Assembly (NCBI GenBank): GCA_009602725.1
Contig: WELB01000199.1
Coordinates: forward strand, 122,820-164,715
Reading direction: 5' to 3'
Length of the DNA: 41,896 nucleotides
DNA from: Spirogloea muscicola
Lineage: Eukaryota; Streptophyta; Zygnematophyceae; Spirogloeales; Spirogloeaceae
The stretch's first letter is position 1. The number at the start of each line of letters is the position of its first letter. The position numbers and the translations under genes were made by a program. Shown here one piece after another: positions 14,326 to 25,490 of the stretch. The notes under the pieces are model-generated. The model saw nothing but the letters and a program-made list of their open reading frames with translations, searched no databases and was not told the DNA's origin.

Positions 14326-17300
14326 TTAACAGCACTTCCATGCAGCAGATAGAACGTGCATACAGAGGTGTAATGTAGGTGCCAACGTACTCTTGAATAT
14401 TGATGGCCAGTAGTCGTCAACTTCAGCAGTCTTCTCGGCTCTGTTTCTGGCTGCCGCAGTGACATCGTTTACTGCAGCTGTCTCTGTTGTCACGGTCGAA
14501 GAGTGTGCTTGGCCGCGCTTTGACATTTGCTTTGACATTGAGATTGCTTTGACAGAAAGACGTCCTTGTTCATCAGATTCATCAGAGAGTGCCACCCTGG
14601 TGAGGAGGCCCTGAGGCGATGCACTTGCAGTACTTCTTTCAGCTAAGCTGGAGCGGAGCGGCCAAGTTAGTGTGTTCCTGTTGACGCTGGGCTTGGAGTC
14701 CATGAACAACTGCGAGCACGTCTGCCAGAGGTCAAGGCCCACTGCACGCAGAAGATGTGTTTTGTTACATCAGCTTCAGTACGAGCCTCTGATTCCTTAA
14801 CCTGACTCAGTTTCCTTGAGAATAATCTGACTCAGTTGAGAACGTACAGGGATCATGCAATACTTGCCGTAGTCTTCTAGGATGAGGGCAGCAGTGGTGT
14901 TGTCAGTAGTACTGTGCCGTGCTGCTCCGGGAATATTTATGATGTACGGGCTGAAAACCAAGTCGAGAAGGTGATATTATGGTATTACTTCTTCAGATGT
15001 AATGAGGACTACCATGCATTCATTCAAGGTGGATGAAGGGAGGCTGAGCCAGAGATGCTGCCAATTGCACACTGGTCAACGTTGACTGTAGGTACCTTGC
15101 AAACTGCTCCAACCTAGATACGAATTGGAAGCCGAAGTCAGAAGCGTCCATGGCCAAGATCAATGGCAGCAGCTGTATTTGTTGCAGCCATGCATGCATA
15201 TCACAGCTTGCTGGCAAGCACTTGTTGATAGAAGCAAGAAGAAAGTAGGGGTACCTCACCTTATTCGTTCATGAAAGAGAACAGTGTTACTTCTCTCGTT
15301 GCCTATGATCTGTGTGGTGCGATGCATGACTTAGCCAATGCTGACAATTTTCAGGGTCGTTACTGCTGAATAAGGTCGCCCGATTTACAAAGATACAACG
15401 TGACAAGCAAAAGCCTCTGGGTATGTCTTTACCAAAATTGCCGTGTGCCGCTTGCCTTGAGTGATCACAGGCACGGTTCTTGTCAAAATGACCACATAGT
15501 TGCACCTCCCACTATGAACTTCATTTGACAGCTCAAGCCGCACCTCAGGAGGGAGCATGTGCAGGGAGTCCTTAAGCTGGTCCCCAAATGGGTACTTCCT
15601 ACCAGTAGCCGATTCAAGTTTACGTGGATCACTGGTTCGAAATTTTGAGAAGCTACTGATTCCTGCCTGCAGAAGTGCCTGCACATAGCTCCACAATCGC
15701 GCAATTGCTTGACAGAGGCATCATCAAGCGGACATGCCCACGTAAGTTGCTGCAACTTCTCAATGTTGGAGAAGTAGCGACTGCATTGTCCTATCACACT
15801 ATTACCTTAGCAGTCGCCATGCCAACTCCACTGAGCTGTTTTAGCTGGTAAGGAGAGTCGTCCCACAGTCGCTGCTTAAGAGCCTTGGCCAGAACAAGGG
15901 AACTTATTGACTCCTTAAACAGTTTCTTGAAGAGATAATAATCGGCCATGCAATGAAGAATGCGAACACCATTCGTGCAAATGCTGCCAACATCCTTCAC
16001 AGTTCAGCCAACACATATGCATGCGATTCTGCTGTTAGGTTGCAGAGCCCAATGGTTAAGCCTTCACTATATCGTGGACAGCCTGACATAACCCGATTCG
16101 TTCTATCATCTCAGATGTGGAACCTATGTAGTCATGCTGTGAAAGAGATATCTCTCTCCAGAAGCTCAGACCTGCGTCATTGTGAAGTCCAGGTTGGAAG
16201 GCTCTCCCGAGAGTACATCATTGATCAACACAAAGATCTTCTCATTGGCGGTCTGTATCCTTCTCTTCGGTTTTCCATTTGGTGCCAACACACGATACTT
16301 TATTCTTGATCCAGCTTCATTGTTGATGTCATTAAGCACCTTTTTCTCAGTCCTTCTCAATCTGATCCCTGCATGTGGATCTCGATATGTTAGGTTGTGT
16401 GTTAGAATTAGAAGAAGGCAGGCTCAACACATGCACAAGATAGTAAGCGCACTCAGAAAAAATGGCGAACGTGTGAGTGGATAGGCAGGAACCAACATGA
16501 GAGCTCCTCAGCCGCCGCAAGAACTTGAAGAAGATCTTCGATTGAGCTATCTTTGGGAGCACTAACGATCAACTTCATTGTAGCGAATTTGAGATAGTAA
16601 CGTGCCATGAGTTTGCCAGGCTCTGCATAGCAGAAAATTTTGCAGCCCTCAATGACTTTCCTGCTTCGAGCTATTTTCAGACATTGACAGCTTGTGATGT
16701 GTAGTAGGCAATGACAAGCTAACCTAGGGGCTGCATTGTATAGCCGTAGTCATCAATCGCAAGGAGGCCATACTTCCCAAGTTCTTTGATGTTGTCTAAG
16801 CAGATGTCTGCATTGCAGCCAGATGAGTGAGGCGAGCATATCAAAAGCATGGCGTGGTATGGCAGGCTGAAGCTTCCGGTGCCAAAATTTTATATGCAGG
16901 ATAGCACTCGTTGCTTCAAAGGACGTGCCTTTTAGACACTTCTCCAGCTGTTCTGCTGGGAGGTTGGACTTGATTTTGTAGTGCTGAGGATTCTGCACAC
17001 AGCAAGGTGCCAGTAAGTAACTTGACCTCAGCGTACAACAGCTTCAAGCTTTATGCATGACCCAGGGCCATCAACTCTTAGAAGATGCAGTCACAGGATG
17101 ATTTGCAGGACGTGTCAGGTCAAGGATCTGCAACAATCTGACATAATATGACATTGATGCTGCGTGAAATTATACACCAGCTTTGCATCACGTCTCACGT
17201 AGCAGGGCAAGGAGTAACGTTGCGCACACCTTCTTCACCCTGACATATAGATATGAGGATTTCAGCCAGTCAATAGCCAAGCTTGCATCAGAGATTGTCA

Positions 17301-20300
17301 GCAAGACAATCTCAGCATTTAGGTGCTCAGTGATACACCCAAGAAGCCTGCAGGGCACCAATTACTCAAGCTCAGTCTTCTTGAGGAGAGCTCATTAGGC
17401 ACATCTTGCCGCTTCAAAATACATGTGTATTTTGAGGTCTGAGGGCTCCTCAACGTGCTCACTCTGATTCTACAGGCTCGCTTCCACTAAGAAGGTGCTC
17501 GTAAAGGTGGACCTGGAAGGCAGTTCATTGATGCTATGTGAAATAGGATTCCTACATACGGGAAGTCGAAATGCTAGGCCGCGATGGGGCCTGCCCATGA
17601 CTTCATGTGTGGGTCTAAGCATGAGAAATTGCTCTACACTCTGTACTTACTGTGTCTTTTCTAGTCATTATGACCACACACCCAGAGTCGTCAAATTGGG
17701 GACGCCCTGCGCGTCCTGCCATCTAGATGCTCATTGCGCACACAAGAATCGTGACGTCTGGTGAGTACAAGCAGATTGAACATGGCATGGCTGATGCGCC
17801 AAAAGCAAGTTGGATCAACTTTATTGGAGGCATGTATCGCAGGCAGCTGAAGATAGCAGTGGAAGAACGCACATACTTGCAGCAGCATGGACCTTCCATA
17901 CTCAACATAGCCGCCCTGCTCCTTATTGCTGCAGTCATCAAAGGTTGGATGAGATACTAAAGCGACTGTCATGACCGATTTATACTGATGATCCAACATA
18001 GTTGGATGCAACATAGCAGGAAGGTGCCTCCCTTGAGGATGCATGAAAGCCAATCTTGTCAAATGCCATTAAGCTCGGACACGAAAGGTAAGGTAAGAGG
18101 CTCACTAGTACTGAGTGGACTTTATGACAACAAGATGTGCTGGCAGATTCACCCCGTGAGCTAGGGTGTTTGTAGTACAAAGGACTTGGAGGTCAGCATT
18201 TCGGAAGAGGCCCTCGACCAGGTGCCTATCCCTGTGATCCATTCCCCCGTTATGGAAGCCCACTTCCTTTCACAAACGAGAAAAGCTTAGACAGCGACGT
18301 CTCATAATATTCCATATGCCAGATCGTGCACTGACTTCGCTTAAGGACCTTTCACAATGGACCATTCAATTGCTCCAATAAAGCAAAAGCAACTTTACCA
18401 GTTGTAAATTTGACGAATAAGGAGGGAGGTTGGTTAGCTGGTGCTTACCACCACACCTTATGCATATCTGCATCTGTTTGTCACTTGTGGCAAGAGCAGC
18501 TGCTTGAAGTGACTCATGATGGTACTGACTCTTGATGAAGCTGAATTGTGAACCTGGGCGCAGAACTTCTTCGGCAAGGTACAGTGCAGCATCCTGAGCT
18601 CCTTTCCTTGTGCTGCAGAAGACAAGAGATGGCTTGCCAGCACTGTGCTGCGTAATGATATCTACGGCACAGTATGACAAACACATCTGCTCTGTCAGGT
18701 CAGTCCCTCTTGAACACGTCCATATGTGTAGGAAGGTGTAATTTCTAGGTGCTAGCATGACAACTACTTAACAAGCTTGCGTTCATAGATAGCACTCTTA
18801 TTGAAGCCTAGTGCACCTTCCAAAGGCCTATCATATGGAAACTTCTTTGAGTCCGTTCACCTAAGAGGAAATTTTGTAGTTTCTGCAAGGTCATGAAAGA
18901 TGAGTGTCAAGAGTGCATATAGTCGACTCATATCTACGATAGCTTGTCCCCAGGATTGAGAGCTCAACAAAATCCAACCATCTTGCTGTGTCTAGAGTAA
19001 TATCAAAGCAGGGCAAAGCCCTAAGACTCAAATTCTACATGCAATAGTCACTGTATTGCTACAGACTCTGCTAATGATGGTGCCAATATACATACCTTCT
19101 CAAAGAAGTAGTCATTTCGAGCAGCGGAATAGCCTGTAATAATCAAGAAGCTACAAAGCGTCAGATCAGAGCGAAAAGAGCTATTGCAACGTACAAGCTC
19201 ATTGTTCAATGCTCATCGAGGTGAATTGAAAGAAATGAACAACTTTCTATGCATTACGGAAAGCTACAAGTGGTCCAAGCACCTAGTACTCTTGTGACAA
19301 GTTGGACAGGCCTCGTCTCCTCTCCAAACCTGCACTCACAGGTGTGTGATGAAGATAGATTTAGACATAGTAGACTGCTGCACTGCTGATATAACAGACC
19401 ATCAGATTGGAGAAAATTTGACTGCTTCTGTGGGACACTACCTATTCACTGGCTGGATCTGATGAAGTGGCTGCAAATGTCTGTCCTGCCACATTTGAGA
19501 TGCAAATGCAAATGCAACGGCCATGGAAAGGGTGCCTCAGCTCGTAAATGACTTACTTGCAAAGGCCACTGTGATCAACTTGGAGCCATTCTCCTGCAGA
19601 ATCTCAGACAATCTACTTTTCAGTAAATGTGTACAGCAGGCGCGAGCACAACACATTAGAGGCATTTATCCAATGCAGTATCAAGATGTGCATCTTCCTT
19701 CAGACTCAACGATGAGGGCCACAGCTGTGTCCTTCCTGGAACTTAGCTTAGTTACAAAGACTTACTGACCTATATCTTCGATATTGGGAATGGTGGCCGA
19801 CACTGCCATAAATCGTACAGCAGCTATCTGTGTCTGTCGCATCTCTGGGAATCTGGCCAACATCTTGATGCGGCTAACTACAGCTTCAAGTGTTGCACCA
19901 CGAGATTCGCTGAGGAGGTGCACTTCGTCAATTAGGAGGAGGCCAATGTCAGCAAAGAAGCCCAAGCCTCCGCGATCCCTGTGCTTCCTGCTGATCGCAT
20001 CAAACTTCTGCATTTACAGATGAACCTTAGTAATTACCCAGGGGATTCCCAGGAGAGTGCACAGACAGTCAGAGGAGTACTGAGTAGGAGTGGTACCCTG
20101 CTATGACATTCTCAGATGAGATAAGACACTCTTATGATATATAATGAAGACGTTCGTGTGTGACGTGTATTATACAACGCAGGACAATGCCTTATGACGC
20201 GTGACTCGAGATATCACGTATAGATGTGGTGTATGAAGCATGGAGTAGGATATGTGAAGTATGAAGCATGCCGCATGACAAATGACATTTGACATTCACA

Positions 20301-21286
20301 TGACATATAAGTGTGTTGCCTGACTTGTGCTCATGCTCATGGTGAGTATAACAGTGTTTCGAGACGCGGGTGCAACATGAGCCACTGTTCAATCACCTCT
20401 GGCGTTGTGCAGATAATGTCCGCATCTTGAAGTTCTGCTAATGTTGTCTGATCACTATCTCCGGTGAGCTCCTGACATCTCAGACCAAGAACCTTGCCAA
20501 ACCTACTACTCCAGTCTTGTTGTCGCTCCTGTACAAGTGCCTGTACAGTTTGCAGACACTAGCACTTGCAGGTTTTGCGAGTCGTCTTGACAAGTACACG
20601 CTTTCAGCTGCAAGTGTGAAGTGCTGAGAAGAGTCTGCATGCTTCAAGTCGATGCATGTCGTGCGATGATCTCACTTTCAGCGGCGCAATATACACTGCT
20701 TTCAAGCGTCCTGAGCACCTCAGGAACTCCTCATCACATGTGACATGTGCTCGTAGAAGCCTCAATATGGCGAGCTCAAATAGGACGGTCTTCCCACTGC
20801 AGTCCTCGAAGAGACATGAGATGACGCACAGACTTGACTGAACCTTGTAGTACTAGTGAATTATGGCCAACCCATAACACATACTAACAACTTGGACAAC
20901 CCGTACAGATGCTCTTGATCAGGAAGACTGGTACTCCTTGCCTGCCAGTCGGAGAAGATACAACGATGTTCTGGTCTGATTGAAGCACTGAGCCAAAGCT
21001 CTCACTCTGTACAGCGTTAAAGTATCTGAAGGCACATCCATGATGTTCTTGTCATCTTACAACAATGATCTTCACTTCTCGTAATGGAAAACCACAGATT
21101 GTATACAACTCCCAATACGGCTCGGCTGGGGCCGTACGGTTCACTGTCTGACGAGGCTGGTGCTCATCAGCCTCTGCCAAGTGGACGCGTATGAATCGTG
21201 TAGCCAAAGTCCTACCTGAACGGAAACAGGGGCTGATAGCAGCGGGGGAGCTCCTCCACCGCTCTCAGCTGGACGTCGCTCGCCAT
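14326..21286 (-). CDS. HFM1: meiotic DNA helicase HFM1/MER3 (Ski2-like, Sec63 domain)
   Basis: Helicase that unwinds recombination intermediates for class I crossovers in meiosis. Twenty-four exons join in one 991-aa frame: 21286-21216, 21025-20942, 20796-20676, 20540-20397, 20007-19770, 19593-19557, 19329-19283, 19133-19096, 18882-18861, 18691-18449, 18262-18106, 17928-17877, 17722-17651, 17512-17463, 17347-17230, 16992-16929, 16807-16724, 16622-16497, 16368-16172, 15994-15806, 15678-15433, 15172-15096, 14950-14868, 14741-14326. Motifs: SSPTGSGKT (about 47-55), DEVH (about 167-170), [24 protein letters not shown], motif VI AGRAGRP, winged-helix/Sec63 blocks ([33 protein letters not shown]) and GRKYPFG. 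The family usually has SGRAGR in motif VI. A stop lies in frame just upstream of the ATG. Introns 2, 16 and 23 need GC-AG splicing; exon 9 has only 22 nt. The Ser/Thr-rich last exon is the least certain, and the protein is shorter than the ~1100 aa plant homologue. Confidence 0.94.
17414..17435. repeat. short intronic inverted repeat in HFM1 intron 14
   Basis: Two perfect 10-bp arms, TCAAAATACA and TGTATTTTGA, are separated by 2 nt. It lies inside a 115-nt intron about 28 nt from the donor side, where it could fold in the pre-mRNA. Confidence 0.85.
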
Positions 21287-21710
21287 CGATGTACCTGGCG
21301 CTTCTCACAGCAGCTTCTTAAGCATCAGCAGCCGCAGTCTTCGATGCGCGGCGGTCCCAAGTCCAAGCTGCAGTGCGGCCGACCCACGGCCTGATCAAGC
21401 CTGCAAAGCAGCCATGCGCGGGGCTGCGAAAGGCGCGGCAGTCGAGGCGCGACTCTCTGCCCTTAGCATGTGTTTCGTCGGGGCGCTAGCGGCTGGCAGG
21501 CGGGCCGGCTCGCCTGCTGCCGGTGTCGCGGGCTCGAGCAAACGTCGACTGGCAGCTCGGGGCGGGGCGAGGGGCTCCTCCTGCCTCGGGATCAAAATCT
21601 CACGCCGGCCACGTGGCGGCGTCCTCCAGCCGCTCCGGCCGACGACCGACCGGGAGCCTGCCCCCGTTCGCACGACGCAGCCCCCCTTCAGAAACTTCCG
21701 TCAAGAGAGA

Positions 21711-22132
21711 CGGCGCGCGGTGCGCATGAAATGGAAGGGAGGCCAGAGTGCGCCAGTACACTGATCAGGCAGGAGCTAGCGAAGCATGGGGCTACTTTGA
21801 TCGAAGCCTTATGCTAAAGTTTAGCGTTTGGCGCCTTCGTGCTTTGGCCCCTTCGAACCTTGTCAATTCTTCTCGGGCTGGCTTCTCACAGCCCTTGTTC
21901 CTGTTGGGAGAGCCACTTCTCTTTTTCTAGTGTTGGCTGAGGTGAGATTGCGAGAGCAGGCTGAAGGGGGATTGAGCACCCACAAGGGAGCACATACAGA
22001 TCCGACAGGCTAACTTGGGGAGCCGGAGCACGGCCACAGAAGCCAGTGGCCTAACTTAGAGCGCGCCCAGCACGCTGATGAGTAACCAAAGCTTGGGAAC
22101 GTTGCATACTCAGCGGAGGCCGCACTCTTTTA
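21711..22132 (+). repeat. dispersed repeat A, diverged copy with nested insertion
   Basis: It opens with GGCGCGCGGTGCGCATGAAA followed by GGAAGGGAGGCCA. It resumes after about 21935 with the GCACATACAGATCCGACAGG block, the ACGGCCACAGAAGCCA block, CAGCACGCTGATGAGTAAC and TTGGGAACGTTGCATACTCA. The same order occurs at 31477-31715 and 35169-35436. The middle is interrupted by unrelated sequence containing a hairpin repeat. Confidence 0.7.
21839..21930 (+). repeat. dispersed hairpin repeat nested in repeat A
   Basis: It reads GTGCTTTGGCCCCTTCGAAC, CTTGTCAATTCTTCTC, then GGGCTGGCTTCTCACAGCCC and a diverged end GTTGGGAGAGCCACTTCTCT. The stem GGGCTG/CAGCCC is intact. Its absence from the other two repeat A copies indicates that it arrived after repeat A. 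Confidence 0.75.
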
Positions 22133-23083
22133 CATGCAACTGATGCCTGCGTACTGCGTGTACTGCTGACGCGTACTGCTTGTATGCACTAAGCTGGCCC
22201 CCCGGATGCACTGGACCACTCCATACAGTATTGACTGCCAGCGAGTGGATGATATATCAGCTGAAAAGCTGATATCCTATCAGTTGAAAAGTAAGCCGTC
22301 ACTATGTACATGCAGCCCATTGCCAGCCCAGAGGGCGAGCTCAAGATCACTTGGCTGTACTAAGTCTTGAAATTATGTTCTTCTTGCAGTGCAGCTGGCC
22401 TCTGCGTGTGCCATCCATGCAACCACGTCATGGAGACTACGCTCTGCTTTTCTCTTGCCAAACATGTCAAAACTTTACATATCCTACAGACTTTACTTGG
22501 CAAGATCTGTTGGCAGTTTGACCACAAAACGTGTATCATGAGCGCTCGTCGGATCATGGGACTCACCACTGCTTAATGCACCAACAGCTCAATATTTGCG
22601 GAGACTGGAGACCAGCTTACTCCATCCTTGACTGAAGCTGAGCTGTCAGCACCCAAGTCAGATGGAAAGGAATTGCACTTCAAATCTGGCCTCAGCCGTA
22701 GGTTGGTGATCTAAAGCCTAACTTCTGTGCAGGGCTCCTTTGCAGGTAACTTAATGCCTGTAACAGTATTTAACAGGGATCTAAAGAAGGACAAGCAGGA
22801 GCTGACTTCTCGGTCACATGAGTAGAGCTACTGACTGCAATACACTTGGTCGGATGACCAGCATCCAGCTCATTGACGTATGTGTCCATTCTTGGCGGAA
22901 CGAGCATACAACTCATGTAGCTCCCTTAGACTTTGATAGTCATATTTGTTAAGTATAGAAATATGGTGAAACAGTGGGCTGGAATGATCAACCATTCCGC
23001 TCGTCCTGCTGGGCCGATTAGAGTCTCCCTAGATAAGGGAGGCCCTGGCATTTTTTTTTTTTAACATTAAGCCCAAGCAATCC

Positions 23084-23231
23084 CGGCGGCTCTGTGTGCG
23101 GCTAGTCGGCGCTGTGTGCGCGGCGGCTCTGTGTGCGGCTAGTCAGCGCTGTGTGCGCGGCGGCTCTGTGTGCGGCTAGTCAGCGCTGTGTGCGCGGCGG
23201 CTCTATGTGCGGCGAGGCGGATCTGTGTGCG
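23084..23231. repeat. tandem repeat, four copies of a 37-nt unit
   Basis: The unit begins CGGCGGCTCTGTGTGCGGCT and continues AGTCAGCGCTGTGTGCG. Copies start at 23084, 23121, 23158 and 23195. The second and third are identical, the first differs by a single base in the middle, and the fourth is diverged. Its two halves are themselves related (CTCTGTGTGCGG and GCTGTGTGCG). Confidence 0.92.
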
Positions 23232-25490
23232 GCAGGTGGAGCTGAGTGCTCACCGACTCTGTGTGTTATCAGGCAAGTCTTTGTGCTATTCTAAACTCAG
23301 TATGACTACGAGTGGATCTGCGTCTGCGTCTGTGTCTGCATCTGCACCGAGACGAGGACGCTTTGCTGGTCCTCCTGATAAGGAAACGTGCAATGGAGGA
23401 CTCTGAGTGGAGACGACAGGAAGTAATGGCTGTAGGACGAGAAAGACAGGTACAGACTGCAGAACGTGAACAGCAGGGACAGGTTGCTGAATGTGAAAGA
23501 CAAGAGCAGGCAGAGCAAGAAATTTTTCAATATTTGCCATGCCATCCACTACCAGTTCTTAATAGTCAATAGCTGTGCTGAGGAGGACTCCGCTATGATA
23601 CTTCCTCTCGGAAGTCGCACCTGAGACCATAGCACCTAGTCATGAGGCTTCTGCCCCGCCTAGACACAGACACTGGGCTTGCTCGGCACAACACAAGTGA
23701 CTAAGCCGAGCTGGGGCACAAACTAGATCCTTGTGCCTTGACAATGACATCCGTCCTGAGGACTCCTGCAAAGAGACCAATCATGCAAGCCAGAAACGAG
23801 TACTAACATGTGTGCCCAACCTATGCTGGCATGGACCATATCCAGTGGATATGCAGGATCTTAATAAAATGAATATTTGCCTTCTCATCGGAGCTTGTAC
23901 ACACTCTGTATGTAGAAATCTTGAGTTTTTCTGCTGCACACTCAGCAGCTGTGAGCATACCACAATCCACTCGCTGCAATGGCCAAAGCAGGTAAATCTG
24001 ACCTGCATTTAATAAGTCGTCCATAGGAGGCTGGTGTAAAGAGTACAACATATGCAAGGGTACTAAGGTATCTTCTTTAGGCTGCTTCTTCTCACATTAA
24101 ATTTATCTTGGCAGCCAAGCGTCTAGTTCTCAGCCACAGCGTCGCCTTGATGCGGCTAGGAGCAGCTTGTGCAAATTGCAAATATCTGAACAGGACGCAG
24201 CCAGTCAATCTGCACTCTAGCAGCAAACACAGATGCTACTGATAGCCTGAGAGCTGACTAAGTCGTACTCCACAGCCAAGGTAATGCAGCTGTACCTATA
24301 TGATCTTGCCAGCTCTCCAGATAATATTAATCAGCAGACCGTGTCTGCACTTTGTACCTATGATACTGCCAGAAGTAGTCAGTTGCTGCGTGGATGCTGA
24401 TCATTGTCATGAAGTGCGAATGCAGAAGAGCGCTGCCACTTTGACTGCTCTCTCGTAAGCAATGTGCAGACCCAAGGCTAGGACACCGACCAGCTTGTTA
24501 ACCTGCCCTCTGAGCAGTTCGGGAACCACCAACTCAACAGAAATGCCAGAAATCCTGTATGACATGGCAGAAGGTGCAGCCCTTCACATAGCTCCCTACC
24601 ACATCTACACCTATCTGCATCAAGGACATGGCTTGCCAGATAAGATCCTTTTTCTCTGGGGTCAAGCAGATATTGTCCTCATATCTCTCTCTTTTTGTAC
24701 CTGCCAATCTGACATGCATGCCTGCCCTGTACCGAAATCTTAGACGCACATGCGGGTTCACTAATTGCATCAGATATATCATTTTAGCATATCTCAGACC
24801 ATTGTAAATATACCTACCCCAATCTGACCTCCAAAGAAAGTAATGGCAAGTGATCCAGACCAGTCCTCCCAGAGGACTGCAACATGAACGTGTGCCGGCA
24901 TACTGCAAGGCTGATATATTGGAATGCTTGCACTGGCTGAACCAGCATATTAGGCAGATCTGATGTGCTTTAGCAGACACTAACCCAGTCAATGGGATGA
25001 TCACAACATGGAGCTATGAGGTCATCCAAATGCTATCCTGCTATCACAGGCCGCGCCTGGAGCCCTGTGCCTTTCACGACCTACACGAGGTAAGGGGGGC
25101 CTCCTCCAAGGCCAGTGCTATGTATTGCGAGGCTTGAAGAGCGCGGCCGCCGTGATCATCAAGGGCTGGCATTTGGAGACCCAGAGCTACTACCGCGAAG
25201 ACACGGAGAGAAGGCAGCGCAGTCGAGTCATCGCAGAGCGCCAAGGCAGCATTGCCACCTAATGGCTGCAAGAGAAGATTCTTCTGGCAGAGGCCCATAT
25301 GAGAGAAGGTGGCGCACTACCCGTATAGACGTCTAATGAGCATGAGCTCGAGGACAGGATTGCTGGCTCACTAAGCCGCCCAGTGAGCCTTATCTTGTCA
25401 TTGCTCAATCGCCTGTTGGCCGTGCCGGCGCTTGCCAGCCATGGTGTCCGCCACAGCGTGGTGGCATTGAGCAGCTATTGGCCACCACTT
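23232..25490. other. gene-poor region with degraded, mobile-element-like open frames
   Basis: An ATG at 23302 opens a Ser/Ala-rich stretch ending PRRGRFAGPPDK. After a frame change it continues as an Arg/Glu/Gln-rich stretch (REQQGQVAECERQEQAEQE) to 23572. A basic start followed by charged helical repeats, closed by stops and next to a tandem repeat, suggests a decayed element, but no reverse transcriptase, integrase or protease motif was found. The remainder to 25490 shows no exon I can defend. The 3' UTR of the minus-strand MUB gene should lie just left of 25491. Confidence 0.35.

Larger units (their letters stand above)
21287..23083. other. HFM1 upstream region and gene-free repeat-bearing DNA
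   Basis: The first few hundred bases up to about 21720 are GC-rich and probably hold the HFM1 promoter and leader. Open frames there (21395-21673, 21414-21764) are compositional. A diverged copy of repeat A starts at 21711 and carries an inserted hairpin repeat at 21839-21930. Further right there is a small hairpin at 22254-22275 (arms ATATCAGCT/AGCTGATAT around GAAA) and a T12 run near 23051. No genes seen. Confidence 0.55.

Noticed and set aside
18458-18643. Extra short minus-strand ORF inside HFM1 exon 10
   Set aside because: Out-of-frame shadow of the exon carrying CSTRKGAQ.
22254-22275. Small hairpin with GAAA loop as a possible RNA element
   Set aside because: Only 9 bp of stem in an otherwise featureless region, with no gene close enough to suggest a role.
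23084-23231. Possible CRISPR-like array because of regular 37-nt spacing
   Set aside because: Units are directly abutting with no unique spacers, and the genome is eukaryotic.
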